From positions 117,917,891 through 117,981,890 of the forward strand of contig OZ020267.1 of the NCBI GenBank assembly GCA_963971225.1: a stretch of DNA of 64,000 nucleotides, written 5' to 3'. How positions within the stretch are numbered: the first letter of the stretch is position 1; each line of letters opens with the position of its first letter. Below, one piece after another: positions 21,410 to 32,900 of this stretch. Origin of the DNA: Melieria omissa. Lineage: Eukaryota > Arthropoda > Insecta > Diptera > Ulidiidae. The translations under genes were made by a program, and so were the position numbers. The notes beneath the pieces are model-generated. The model did not search any database and was not told the DNA's origin. It saw only the letters and a list, made by a program, of their open reading frames with translations.

Positions 21410-22792
21410 CGTGCTCATATAATTAAGCCACCTGCAGGAAAAGCGTTTTAATTCACAAAATTTTACATTTTGCTGGAAAACTTACTTTATTTTGGTTAGT
21501 CCTTTGTTGGAAAACCCTTCTTCCGTATAACTTCCCTACAATTCCCCATCATACGCACCAGTAACCTGCATTGCTCCGGTGTAATTTTCTTCCATTCATC
21601 CTTGATAATTTACCATAAAGAGTCCTGATTTTTAGGTTTCCTCACCGCAACCGCCCTCTTAATAGTACCCATAGATTCTCTCTTGGGTTTAAGTCGGGAC
21701 TTTAGGCAAGTCACCCCAAACATTTAATGTGATTAACCTCAAGCCAGTTCTTAACGACTCTTGAGCAATGTTTTGGGGTCGTTATCTTGTTGAAAAAATC
21801 CACGCCAACGGTAAGTCATCAATGTAGTTTCCATTCAATTGCTTTTCCAAAATGTCTCTGTACATACTACCGGTCATTTTGCCAACAATTTTGACACTTT
21901 TGATATTCCAGGTGCAGTAAACCACCCCCATACCATTGCAGAAGAGCCGCCATGTTTCACAGTTTTTTTGGTGTACCTTGCATTCAGTTCTTGTAGTGGA
22001 GGTCATCTCACATATGGTCTACCATAATTTCCAAAGACATTAATCTTGCACTCAGCACTCCATACCACCAGATCCCAGAATTTCGAGTCATTTTGCTGGT
22101 GCTGCCTCGCAAATGCTAACCTTGCTTTACTGTTTTTTTTACACGTTTGGCTTTCGTCATGCAATTCGTCCATTTAATTTTCCTGCAGTCGACGGCGGAC
22201 TGTCTGGGCTGATACCTTTACTCCATGAAACTGCTCCATTTGGGCTTTTATTTCAGTGGATGTCAAAAAAAGGGTCGACTTTCTACGCTTTTTTCGGGGT
22301 AAATTGACAAAAGTCTGGTGTAGCTGGTAGTGTTTTGCAGCATTTGTGACTCTTCCTCTCGAGAAACACAGAAGCTCCGCAACTTTCGTAAGATTTTTAT
22401 GCTTTTGAAAGCATTCCCAAACGATTTTTCGCTCACATGGAGCTGAGCTCTTATTTTTCCCCATTGTTTATTCAATTTTTACTAATTTGGTTTTAAATGG
22501 ACAAAATAATTTTATGTAAAAAACAATTTTCAAAATTCTTTTTTTTTTTTGCGTGGACCGTTTTTTTTTTACAATTTTTGCTTGACTGGCTTAATTATGT
22601 GAGCACACACAACTTGACTTAAAGTGAGATAATTCGGAAATATTTGCGAACTGCAATAAATACTTTCCTGTATTTGCTGTCTACACTATCGTCACAGATA
22701 ACGGAACTTTTTCCGCAAAGTTACTTGGACAATTTTATTCCATATATCTAATTTTTAATATACAGTGGCTTAATTGTATGAGCACAAGTGTA
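21410..22792 (-). mobile_element. Tc1-like transposon with a doubled right terminal repeat
   Basis: The left end reads gtgctcatataattaagcc (21411-21429). The right side carries the inverted match twice, ggcttaattatgtgagcac (about 22590-22608) and ggcttaattgtatgagcac (about 22767-22785). Two copies per end is the IR/DR arrangement of some Tc1 elements. The transposase relic lies between them on the minus strand. Confidence 0.75.
21490..22464 (-). pseudogene. Tc1-like transposase, frameshifted
   Basis: It starts MGKNKSSAPCERKIVWECFQ at 22464 with a helix-turn-helix region (LTKVAELLCFSRGRVTNAAK, then VSAQTVRRRLQE). After frameshifts the catalytic domain appears at 21782-22006 (NGMGVVYCTWNIKSVKIVG, MYRDILEKQLNG, PLAWIFSTR). 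A C-terminal part with frameshifts runs to about 21490. Tc1 transposases are usually about 340 residues, and this region could once have encoded that. It is now inactive. Confidence 0.75.
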
Positions 22793-22799
22793 CATGCAA

Positions 22800-23309
22800 A
22801 AAATGATTGAACGATCAATACGCCATAACAACCACCATTTCAATATACACGAGTGAAGCCGTTGCGAACAACAACATTGGTTTTTGCTGTTGTCCTACGA
22901 AAATCTAACAGAAAATATTATGAACTTAACATGCTCAAAAGCCTACGCTTCGCTCTTCCCACTCGCATCATAACAGCCGAAAACACTTTTGTGCCCACAT
23001 GCACGTTCTTATTATACATATGTATTCTTTGACAGTACGCAGATACCAGCACTCTGACCAATTCATAGAACATTGAAACAGAATCAATCGATTTTTAATC
23101 ACGAAAAAATAAAACTTTTATTAGAGGTATCAGGGACGAGGTGCGACAAAAGATAGATTCAACGTAGATTCAAATCGGACAGGAAATAAATTAAATTAAA
23201 CAATAGCACAAGTGAAATACCGAGACAATAAATAAGTGCAGTAGATTAGGTAGGCATTTTTTAAACCATCCTCTTTTGGACACTTTTTATTCTCTACTGT
23301 TTCACAGTA
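22800..23309. other. Intergenic; fragment of a dispersed repeat
   Basis: Positions 22815-22890 (accaccatttcaatatacac, gttgcgaacaacaacat) recur in inverted orientation at 35115-35190. No gene is seen. Confidence 0.4.
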
Positions 23310-23856
23310 CACCAATACCTCACTTTGCGTCGTGGTTACGTTCCAAAAAACACGACGCAAAGTGAATTATGATTTTCTATAGCAAACCATGAAAAGATCG
23401 AAGATAGGTTCCAGGGTTACGAAAATACTACTTTTTAAAAAGAAAATTGAACAAAGTAAACATTTAAAACACAAAAATAATAAAAAATTTTATTACATAC
23501 ATACAAAAAAAAACAATTCAATTAAAACGAAATAAAATATTCTATCAATTTATAAAAACAAAATAAAAATCAATCACTGTCTGATGAGTCCATAGTGGCT
23601 ATTGTCGTAAGTCGGCTTTCTTTCACAAAAGTTAGAAGGGGAATCCCCGAGTTTTGATGGCATGGCGCAATTAGAAACAAAAGTCGTACCATCTTTTAGA
23701 AAAAAAGGAAATTAAAACGAAAAAAATTAAAGACTCGAACCCAAAACAACGCAACTTCGAAAATCTAACGACGCACAGTGAAAATTAGTACTAATTCAGC
23801 AGCGACGCAACTTCGAAAAAACGCAAAACGAAACGACGCAAAGCGAGGTATTGTTG
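23310..23856. mobile_element. Non-autonomous element, CAMCAATACCTCRCTTTGCG ends, TA duplication
   Basis: The left end CACCAATACCTCACTTTGCG and the inverted right end CAACAATACCTCGCTTTGCG are flanked by TA. The pattern resembles pogo/Tigger-type Tc1-mariner termini. It has no transposase. Confidence 0.7.
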
Positions 23857-23859
23857 TAT

Positions 23860-24506
23860 ACCCTTTGCTTGTTAAAACCAAATTCTTCCCTCTGCGCTGT
23901 ACCCAACTTCCCTTTATACTTGTTTGCCCGGAGCGAGTCCGCACAGTTATGTAAAGGTGGGGCCCTGCGAACTAGTCCTACTAATGCCATGGAACTTGGT
24001 GTACCCCCCGCTCGAAACTACTTTATCGGGTGGGTTGTGGCATCTACTCCGAAGGATTCAATCTAAACTTAAAACTCCTGCCAGGGATATTCCATGGAAC
24101 TGTAGAGCAGGTAAGCTCGCTCGGCATGGTACAACTGAGCAGTTATGTCAAGATATGATATGATGTCGTATTCATATGAGCTCTTGGTATATACGACACT
24201 AATTTAAGATGGGTTTAAGGCAACAGCAACAACAAACTTCACCTACTATGCTACCTGTCCTGCTTTATCCAGAAGAATACCTAAATGAGTAAACTTCTTC
24301 TTTGATAGTCTAAGGGATCTAGCTAATAAGCTCATACGCTTCGTAAAAAGCTCCAACTAGTTCAACGAGTGAGCGGTTTAATGCTTGACCGCATGAGGTG
24401 CGTGCGGCGCAGGAACGTACCTGCGCCGAGCTGCATCGCATTGCAGTCGAAACACGTTCACTTGCAAAAATGGAAGAACTTATTGAGAAAGTGCGGGAAA
24501 AGTTAC
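23860..24506. other. Gypsy LTR fragment and unassigned sequence
   Basis: Positions 23860-23945 (ttgcttgtt, ccctctgcgctgtaccc, tttatacttg) match the middle of the family-2 LTR, broken off by the preceding TIR element. The remainder, 23946-24506, shows no gene and no recognised repeat. Confidence 0.4.
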
Positions 24507-24901
24507 TGCTACGAAAGTTAGTTCTTTAGGCTTGTTCGTCCTTCTGGATTGTGCTTGAAAAATAAAACACACTTCAATTACTCATCGCAAACCGCAGTCA
24601 AAAACCAACAATCACTTTACAAATTTCTACTACTTATTGGACTATTCCGTCTTTCTCTTTTATTTGCTCAAATAAGACTCCCCCTCTGCGCTGTACCCGG
24701 CTGCTTGTCTGCCTATCGCGCCGATTGTTCTCGAACATTCCAATTGGACTATCTCTCGATCGTTGTTGCACATCCCATTACCATCGCGAGACATCCTTGC
24801 CATATCGAGATTACAACAAGCCAGCCGTAAAGTGCGTGCCTAAAAGTATGCCCGTAAAAGCATTCATACATAGCACAGCGACAGGGCGCCTCATCGTTGC
24901 A
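24507..24901 (-). repeat. Solo LTR of gypsy family 2
   Basis: It begins TGCTACGAAAGTTAG and ends CTCATCGTTGCA. It aligns along its length with the LTRs at 20953, 25567 and 28401, but no internal region adjoins it. It most likely arose by LTR-LTR recombination. Confidence 0.75.
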
Positions 24902-25566
24902 ATACTATAAACTTTCTATTTCAAAGTCTGATTTAGACGAACACATGTTGCTGCACTTGCTATGTAATGAATACGCAACACGTGTGGTGATTTTACAAGA
25001 TTCGTATACGCAGCTCAAATATTTTCTGAGTTACACAGTTTCATCTGTGCTGCGCCGCTCTGTGCTGTGCCGCGTGGCCTCCGCTAACGTATTCGCTTAG
25101 GCTTGGAATGAAATTGAATAGATATGATGGGAGCAGAGAAAGTGAACCCTAGAGGCTCCAAATTCTCAAGCTAAATAGACAATAGGCTATCTAGCCTAAG
25201 TTGAGCTGGGGTTAAAGAAAGAAAGTAATAGGGAAGAGATAGGGACTAAAAGTTTTCCTACATGAACTTCCTGGATTCTTTAATGAACCTCATCAGGCAG
25301 GGTAAGAGAATGGATCCTCGATGATGCCCATTGTGGCCATATGTTGGCTCCAAGGCAGGGTTGTTAGATACCTGAAATGATTTTCTCCTTAGTCTTAAAA
25401 ATACTGACATTTCCTACTGAAAGTTAAAAAAATCTCCTAAAATTTTTTTTATAATTTGCTTCATTTTAAAGGAATAAATCTTCTGATAAAAAAAATAAAA
25501 ATATATACATATAATTTTTTATGCAGCCTTTTTCTGTTCATCTTCAGCTTAACAACAAAAACTTAT
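24902..25566. other. No recognisable feature
   Basis: No gene, RNA or terminal repeat is visible in this AT-rich stretch between a solo LTR and a gypsy LTR. Confidence 0.4.
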
Positions 25567-25988
25567 TGTTACGAAAATGAGTTCTCTATAGGCTTTAGTC
25601 TCTCTGGATTGTGCTTGAAAAATAAAACCACTTCAACTACTCAACGCAAAACGCATTCCAAAACCAGCAAAAACTTTATTTGCAAATTAACAATTTGCTT
25701 GTCTTTACACTTGCTACTACTCATTGGACTATTCCATGTTTCCCCTTTACTTGCTCCAATAAGACTGTCCCTCTGGCTGCCTTTTATACTTTGCTTATCG
25801 CGCTGATTGTTCTCGCACATTCCAATTGGACTGTCTCTCGACCGTTCTCACACATTCCATTACCATCGCGAACTATCCTTGCCTTATCGGACTTATAGCA
25901 AGCCAGCCGCACTCTAAAGTGCATACCTAAAAGTATGCCCGTAAAAGCATTCACGAATAGCGCAGCGACAGTGTCCCTCATCGTTACA
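25567..25988 (-). repeat. 3' LTR of gypsy copy 3
   Basis: It begins TGTTACGAAAATGAG and ends TCATCGTTACA. It pairs with 28401-28842. Confidence 0.8.
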
Positions 25989-26082
25989 CTGCCCACCACC
26001 ATCCGCAGCAGTCAGACGCCAGGCGCTCCAAATGGATTACTTTCAGCCTAGCGTTTATGTTGCACCAGCGTTGAACCTTGTA

Positions 26083-26395
26083 ATAATAATAAATAATTGA
26101 TTGGCACGAAGGCCTAGCTTCCCGCAACCACCCGTGTTGTGCGTGTGAATTTTGTACGCGGGTGGAAGGGACCTACAGTTTTTATGCCGGTTCCGAACGG
26201 CAGGTTGGGAGCTTTTTCATAGGCAATTTTTACTCTCAGAGGTTTGTCATGTCCAGCTGAGAGGACAGCCACCGTAAGAGAAAACGAGTTTCCCGTTATT
26301 TTTTTAGGTGTTACTACGTGCAGTATTCGATCTTGCGTCACTCTGCATGCGACTCGCTGGACCGCGCACTAACCAACTGAGCCACGGCGGCTGCT
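26083..26395 (-). mobile_element. tRNA-derived SINE (main family), copy 2
   Basis: A 13-bp duplication gttgaaccttgta flanks it (26070-26082 and 26396-26408). It has the same head and body as the copy at 18622, in reverse orientation, with an ataataataaataatt tail at its left end. It lies inside gypsy copy 3, so it is younger than that element. Confidence 0.9.
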
Positions 26396-26399
26396 GTTG

Positions 26400-28327
26400 A
26401 ACCTTGTACACCACCACCACCACCTTGTCCTGGTCGGGACTTTTTACGGTCCTTCCCATGACATTTCAACTTTTGGAGACAAGCCTCTCCTCCGCTGCGG
26501 GTTCTAGTGCATTAGCAGATCGCCTTCCTGGAGCCCTGCTGTGTTAGCTCGTAGATCATATTTGGCTTTCATCTTATTGCTGACCAGTTGAGTGTGACTC
26601 CACGATCTCCTCATCAGCCCTTTCGCAGCCGAACACCGATCACAGCCTCTGGTCCACTCGGCGACAGACTCCTGGCACCTACCCGCCTTCTCATCTTGGC
26701 GACAGTTTTTGCAATGCCTAGGTGCCCTCCATTTGAGTCGTTATGGTTTGCCTCGATAACATCGTCGATCCGGCCTTTCGGGACCTGCCATCCCTACTCT
26801 CCCACTCGCGGTATAGGCAGCCATCTTTCAGACGTAGACTTTGCCACTGTGCCCAGTAAGCCTTCGCGATCGGGCTCTCACCAGTCAGGTCGTAATCCCT
26901 GCGCTTTGCCTTTGATGATTTCTGCTAGATCCGTATCCTCGCGTTGGTCCTTCTGTAGCCTTTCCGCAAGCCAATCTTCCTCTTGTGGAACTCTTACCGA
27001 CCGAACATCCACAATCTGTCCCTTGTTTTCGGCTCGCGAATCATGCCTGCGCTCGGTTTTGCAAGAATGATGTGGCAGAGCGTCAGCACATCTTGGCAAC
27101 GTCTGCTGTTCAGAACGCTTCTCTCGCAGATAGCAGTCTCGTGATATGTGGCCTTGCTTGCCACATCGCCAGCAACTGACTCTAGATGACACTGCCCGCA
27201 GCCTCGCTGATGCCTCTGAGCTCACTGTCTGGCTTTGCGTGATACGTCCAAATTGAGCTCGACGCCTTTCCGCAGATGAATGTCGAAAATTTTCCCTCCG
27301 CCGTCTCATACGTCAATGCGCTTGTCACCGTCTCACGGAATGTCGGCTTCATCATCATCAATATACCCACACGTGTCTGTGGGTCAAGAATACCTTTGAT
27401 AAACGACTCGATCTTCAGCCTTTCCAAAACTTGTATGCTGAATTCTGGGTAGGACAGGACTGCATACGCCTGCAGCGCCTCGTTGGCTCTTTGTTTACGG
27501 TTCTCGCAATAATACAGCATTTTGTTGTGCTCGTCACTGTATCTGGCTGCCAGTGCCAAATTGTAGTTTGAATGTATCGAACGACGTAGTACCATCATAA
27601 GTAGGCACTTCTATGGCAAAACTTTCCTGAACTGAATGCATCCTTGCTCGTAGCTGTACCTCTCTGAAACGTTCGTCTATTTTCCTGTCCATCGAGTCCT
27701 CCAGACTGTCAAGTCGCTTATCCAAGTGTTCCACTCGAGCTCCCAGGTGTTCCACCTTCACATTAAGCTTGTTGGAGATTTCTTCCACTTTCTGCTCCAA
27801 GCGCGCAGAATTTTCCTAAAGCTGTCTGGACCACTCGCAATTGGCATATTCGAGTTTCGCTGACACTTGCGTCGATACTTCATGGCTCGCCGCTTTCGTT
27901 TTAGGTATTTCCTGATTCGTAGTTTCCGGTTTCGGTGCCATTTTCCGATTCGCTTTTTTCATTCGGTCCGAAATTTCCTGATTCGTAGTTTCCCGCACCG
28001 CCACCATTTCTCGAGTCGCCGTTTCCATTCGCGCCAACTTCTCACGATTGGAAAGGTCTCGAACATGCCTTTCATTGCAACCATTAGTGGCGCAGCCGCT
28101 GCAGACGTACTTTGCAGCGACGCAACACCAGCAGGCGATCCCACCAATTTGCTCAACGTCTCTAGCTCCTGCGTTTCGAATTCGTGCGCTGTCTAATCGA
28201 CTCCTCGGGCCACAAATGCCTCTCGCAAGCGCAGCTGCAACTCCACCTTTCCGCTAGCAGTCGGCAAATTCCAGGCAGCCAGCTCCTTCTTCAGCTGGTC
28301 CACCTTCAGTTGCTGAAGTTTAACCAT
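26400..28327 (-). pseudogene. Gypsy copy 3 gag-pol remnant with gag fused to the pre-integrase region
   Basis: The frame starts at 28327 with the family's Gag N-terminus. It keeps a shortened coiled coil (27534-28037) and a capsid-like part with [16 protein letters not shown]. The knuckle [14 protein letters not shown] (near 27160) follows. About 25 codons later the same frame (26878-27309) runs straight into LPRCADALPHHSCK and EQ/GQIVDVRSV, which in the complete copy lie between RNase H and integrase. A decayed integrase N-terminus follows to 26400. Roughly 2 kb of pol is deleted in frame. No product of this kind could reverse transcribe. Confidence 0.75.
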
Positions 28328-28400
28328 GTCTGCGTTTTATAATTTTGTAATTTAATTAATTATTCATTTTCAGTAGCACAATCCCACTTCTGACACCAAA

Positions 28401-28842
28401 TGTTACGAAAATGAGTTTTCTATAGACTTTCGTCTCTCTGGATTTTGCTTGAAAAATAAAACCACTTCAATTACTCAACACAAAACGCATTCCAAAACCA
28501 GCAATCACTTTATTTACAAATTAACAATTTGCTTGTCTTTACACCTGCTACTACTTATTGGATTATTCCATGTTTCCCCTTTACTTACTCAAATAAGACT
28601 GTCCCACTGCGCTGCACCCGGCTGCCTTTTATACTTTGCTTACCGCGCCGATTGTTCTCGCACATTCCAATTGGACTGTCTCTCGACCGTTCTCGGACAT
28701 TCCATTACCATCGCGAACCATTCTTGCCGTATCGGAATTATAGCAAGCCAGCCGTACTTTAGATTAGTGCCTAAGAGTGCCTAAAAGTATGCCCGTAAAA
28801 GCTTTCACGCATAGCACAGCGACAGGGTGCTTCATCTTTACA
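28401..28842 (-). repeat. 5' LTR of gypsy copy 3
   Basis: It begins TGTTACGAAAATGAG and ends TTCATCTTTACA. It is about 20 bp longer than its partner because of a gtgcctaagagtgcctaaaa duplication. Confidence 0.8.
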
Positions 28843-29219
28843 ATAAAACAAATAAATTAAACAAAAAGTGCAATTTTTGGAGCAATTTCATTGTGTCAGC
28901 AATAAATGAGAACGATAAAAAACGAGGTTACATTTTGTAAGCTTAAACATTATTAACAGAATATGGTGCTTTGCCTATTTAAGTAGTTGCCAAAATATGT
29001 TTGTTGCCAGTGTTCCTAATACATCATATTTCGTTATCCAAAAATCTCCTAAAAATCCAGTAAGAATCAGAAAAACCCCCTAACATAAAATATAAATCTC
29101 CTAAACTTTCTCCCAAAATAATTCTTTCTCCTTAAAATTCCAAAAAGGCCAAGAATCTCATAAATTTAGGAGGAAATCTTCTGATTATCTGTGATTAGTC
29201 CGGCGAAGACCTTTCTCTC
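28843..29219. other. No recognisable feature
   Basis: AT-rich DNA with repeated 'aaatctcctaaa' phrases between a gypsy LTR and a MITE. No gene is seen. Confidence 0.4.
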
Positions 29220-29223
29220 TTAA

Positions 29224-29637
29224 CCTTCTGCCTGTCCATTGCTCAAAATTGCTGTCGCTGTCCTTTGGGGTTAGGGTGACCCCAACCAAACAGTTATATA
29301 ATTTACTGACAAAACTTGAAGCAATGTAACACATAAATCACAAAAGGAAAGGGGAAAGCAAGTAACGACCGCACAAAGCCGCTCAACAATTTTTTTTAAT
29401 TGAGCCTGGGGTCAAATAGACCCCAAAGGACAGGCAGAAGGTTAGACCACGTACACACATATGTAAAAAATTTCTTTCGGCCGCAACTCTTTCTACGTAT
29501 AAATAAACGCCCAAGCCACCATTTGGAATTTGAATACAACTGTATAGTAGGTCCCTTTAATCCATGTACAAATTCGTTAGATTCGTTGCGGGGAGTTCTG
29601 CGTGGGGTCAAATAGATCCCAAGGGGAAGGTAGAAGG
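29224..29637. mobile_element. piggyBac-like MITE with TTAA duplication
   Basis: TTAA (29220-29223 and 29638-29641) flanks inverted ends CCTTCTGCC / GGTAGAAGG. Internal blocks ggggtcaaatagacccc and 'aaacagttatataatttactg' recur at 61490-61585, which marks a dispersed family. It lies about 230 bp upstream of the first FoxL2-like exon, where it could sit in or near a promoter. Confidence 0.65.
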
Positions 29638-29872
29638 TTAAATATAGAAGGAATATCCCTGCCTTCTTGCTCGGAAGGCAGTCCATTCCAGGGATACCAT
29701 TTTTGAATTTGTTTTCTTGTTTATTCTGTGACAAAACTCAATTAAATAAATACAAAATTTCGAAAATTTTCTTTTTAAATACTAAAATATTTTATTTTGT
29801 AGATTGTTCACATATATTTATCTGATTTTTCAGTTCTTTGCGAATATTTCATCTTCACGCGAGACATTAAAA

Positions 29873-29943
29873 ATGCATAACCCCGTTACACCAGACAAGA
29901 ATTGTGCAAATGTGACGTCTACTTGCTTACCAAAGAAAAATAA
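29873..29943 (+). CDS. FoxL2: FoxL2-like exon 1 (N-terminus)
   Basis: The ATG at 29873 has an A-rich context (TTAAAAATG). It encodes 23 residues rich in Asn, Pro, Thr and Lys, and ends AATAA|GTAATT two bases into a codon. The start could be an internal Met, because the frame stays open back to 29834. Confidence 0.7.
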
Positions 29944-32900
29944 GTAATTTCATAACACACTCACCAATCAACAATCATATGCAATGTTATTTTACTTTAG
30001 AACCATGACGTCGTACATAGAGCAAGTAAAAAATTCGAAACCTCCATATAGTTACGTGGCACTCATTGCTATGGCTATACAGGTAATTAAAAATAATACC
30101 AAATTGTTATGTCAGTTCTAAAGATATTTTTTTTATTTAATTAAAATATGTTTATTTATTTATTTATATTAAAATCCTTTAGCTGCAAGGTAATTTAAAA
30201 TTATGTTAAATGCAGAAAAAAAAGGAAAAGAAAAAAGGGGGAAGGTAGGTAGGTAGGTAAAAGAAGCAGCCCAGCCGTTGACGACTAGAGAATCACATAG
30301 GCCAGTTGTGGTACCTCCGGACTTAGTCCTCTTAGAACTCAAACCCGCTGGAACTTGGACATTAGATAGGTTTTCTAAATAGAATAAACCTATATGTTTT
30401 TTACGTTTCTAGCAAAGAGCCGGGCAGGTTCAGAGGAGGTAAAGGATTGACTCCTCTTCTTCCTCATCTCGACAACTTCGACAGAAGTCGTTTGCTAGAT
30501 GGCCTGCACCTATTCGTCAGGCATGCGAGCCAAGAATACAGTGTCTGGTGATAACTCCGACCACCGCGCTGAGCTTGCTGCTATTTAGACTGAGCAGACT
30601 TTTGGTGCGCCTCCAGTCCAATTTTGGCTAGATTTGTTGCGCTGTCTTGCCTGTCCTAGAAACAGCCCAGGCAGTATTTGCCATGTCAGACACCTTTTCC
30701 CGTATCGATAGCTTAAAAGACCTTAATGGAGTTCTTAATTTTGTGAACTCCGTTTCTTGGATCTTGGAAATGGTACAACTCATTTCTGGCCAATTCATCT
30801 ACCCTGTCGTTCCCTGGGATGTCACCATGACCTGGCACCAGGTGTATGTTATACTGCTCAGTCAACTCGTCAAGAGATTTGCAACAGCTTATTACAGACT
30901 GTGATGTTAGTAGGTGAGATCTGGTGATTAACAAACTGAATGCAGACAATGTTCGCGAGCCGAGATCAAAGCAGTAGACATCCGATTGGGAAGCGTCATG
31001 CAAGAGGAAAATTTATCTTCGCGATGCTAAAAAGGACCAGAGCAAGGATATGGATCTCGCAAGAATCGTTGAAGCAAAGGAGCATGGCGTGCGGCTGGAC
31101 TGACAGAAGATGGCCTTCGAAAACCCGATCACGAAGGCACAGTGGCAAAGTCGGGTTGAAGGATGGCTGCCCGGACTAGAAACTCCCTAATAGTAGTCCC
31201 GAAATGCAGGATCAACGAGGTCATCGAGACATACCATAACTATTCCAGTGGAGGACACTTAAGCATCACAAAAACTGTCGCCAAAGTAAAAAGACGATTC
31301 TATTGGGTAAAATGCCAGGGATCTGTAGCCGATTAGATTAAGAACTGTGACCGATGTCCCCCCGCGAAAGGGCCGAACTAAGTGAGAGCGCCCTTCGAGC
31401 GGATTGCTGTAAGTGTCGCCCATTCCTAATTTGCACTCAAGGCAACAAATACATATGTGCTGGTGGTAATGGATTAGTTTAGCGAATGGTCAGGTTCTGA
31501 GGCCGGAATTTCGAATCTGTGGTATTCAAGGAAGTGTGTGAGCCACTGGGAATAAGGAAAAGACCCACTCCTCTGCATCCAGTCCGACGGCATGGTTGGA
31601 CGATTTAATTGGATGCTGGAAGATAATCTGTGAAAAGTGGTAGATAGGAGGACAGGTAGACAGGAAGGATTGGGAAACACACATCCTTTGTTCTTGATGG
31701 CGTATTGGTCCGCTCCGCACGATACGACTTTATTCACTCCAGCCAGAGCAGTGTTTGGCGCAGAGTTGAGGTTGCCCGCTGACTTGAAGTTCGGAGTGGT
31801 CAGCACGACGGTAGACGCTAGGACTGACTATGTGGTCCATAAGCGGTTGAAACTGGAAGAAATCCACCCATTTATAAGGAATCGCACACAACTGGTCAGC
31901 GATAAGATCTACGGGCCAACACAGCAGGGTTCCCAGGAGGCGATCTGCTAATGCTCTACAACCGCAGCGGAGGAAGGGCATGTCTCCAAAACTTCAAACG
32001 TCATAGAAAAGACCGTACAAGATCGTAACCAGGATTAATGATGTGGTATACTGGGTTCAACGTTGCAGCAGTAGAGACGCTGAAGGTAGTCTATTTTGAG
32101 CGCCTGGCGTCTTACTACGGCGGAGCCTCAGTATTTGTTTGGGACGAACAAGCCAAACCATCGCAAGCAAAGGCAATTAAACTATAAGATGCCTCACGTT
32201 CATACAATGTGAGAGTGGTTTTTACAGCAGCGCCACATCCGGAGAGCAACGATGAAGCCACGCAAGCAACTCTCTCTGCTGGCAGTCGACAGAGGTATGA
32301 ATACGCGTGTGATCTCTATGTGCTCTTGTGTTGATTTTTTTGGTGGTTGATTGTTTTAATCAGTTGCGCACACGGGCCGGGAACATTTCGGGATTCAAAC
32401 CCCCTCAAATACACGAACGCTTGGTACCCTCTTAGTATAAGTTTTTAGCGTAAGTCAGTTGTAAAGAAATAGAGAATAAATGCGGACGCGTTCCGCCAAA
32501 AAAAACTTAAAGAATTACATATAACACCTTATAACACCGCCAAAAAAAACTTAAAGAATTACATATAACACCTTACACAGCTCAAGTAATCTTTTAAAAT
32601 ATTTATTTTAAAAAATATCGATGACTTTGTCCGTTGTCATAGAGTATTTCATTGATGTGGATCCAATTATCGACAATTGATTCAGTCATCATAATTGGAG
32701 TTCCATCGTGTTTTTAAAGTATTTAACCCTTTTTGTTTTTGCATGATTCTATAACTTCTAGACTTCAACTTGCTTAAAAAAATAGCAGCAGTTGAGCTGG
32801 CAAAATCCATGCCGCCAACATTTCTTCCAAATGCGTATACCTACTTCATACGCCTTGCGAATTGTGCATTATGCATACTTGAGAAAACTCGTTTGGGTTT

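Larger units (their letters stand above)
25567..28842 (-). mobile_element. Gypsy family 2, copy 3: two LTRs, large internal deletion
   Basis: The LTRs are 25567-25988 and 28401-28842. They are similar, and the second is longer by a small internal duplication near 28770. A tRNA-Leu-type primer site (atcccacttctgacacca) lies at 28381-28398. The inside is a shortened gag joined to the RNase H/integrase junction, so protease and most of RT are gone. A SINE is inserted at 26083-26395. I see no matching target duplication at the outer ends. Confidence 0.85.
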
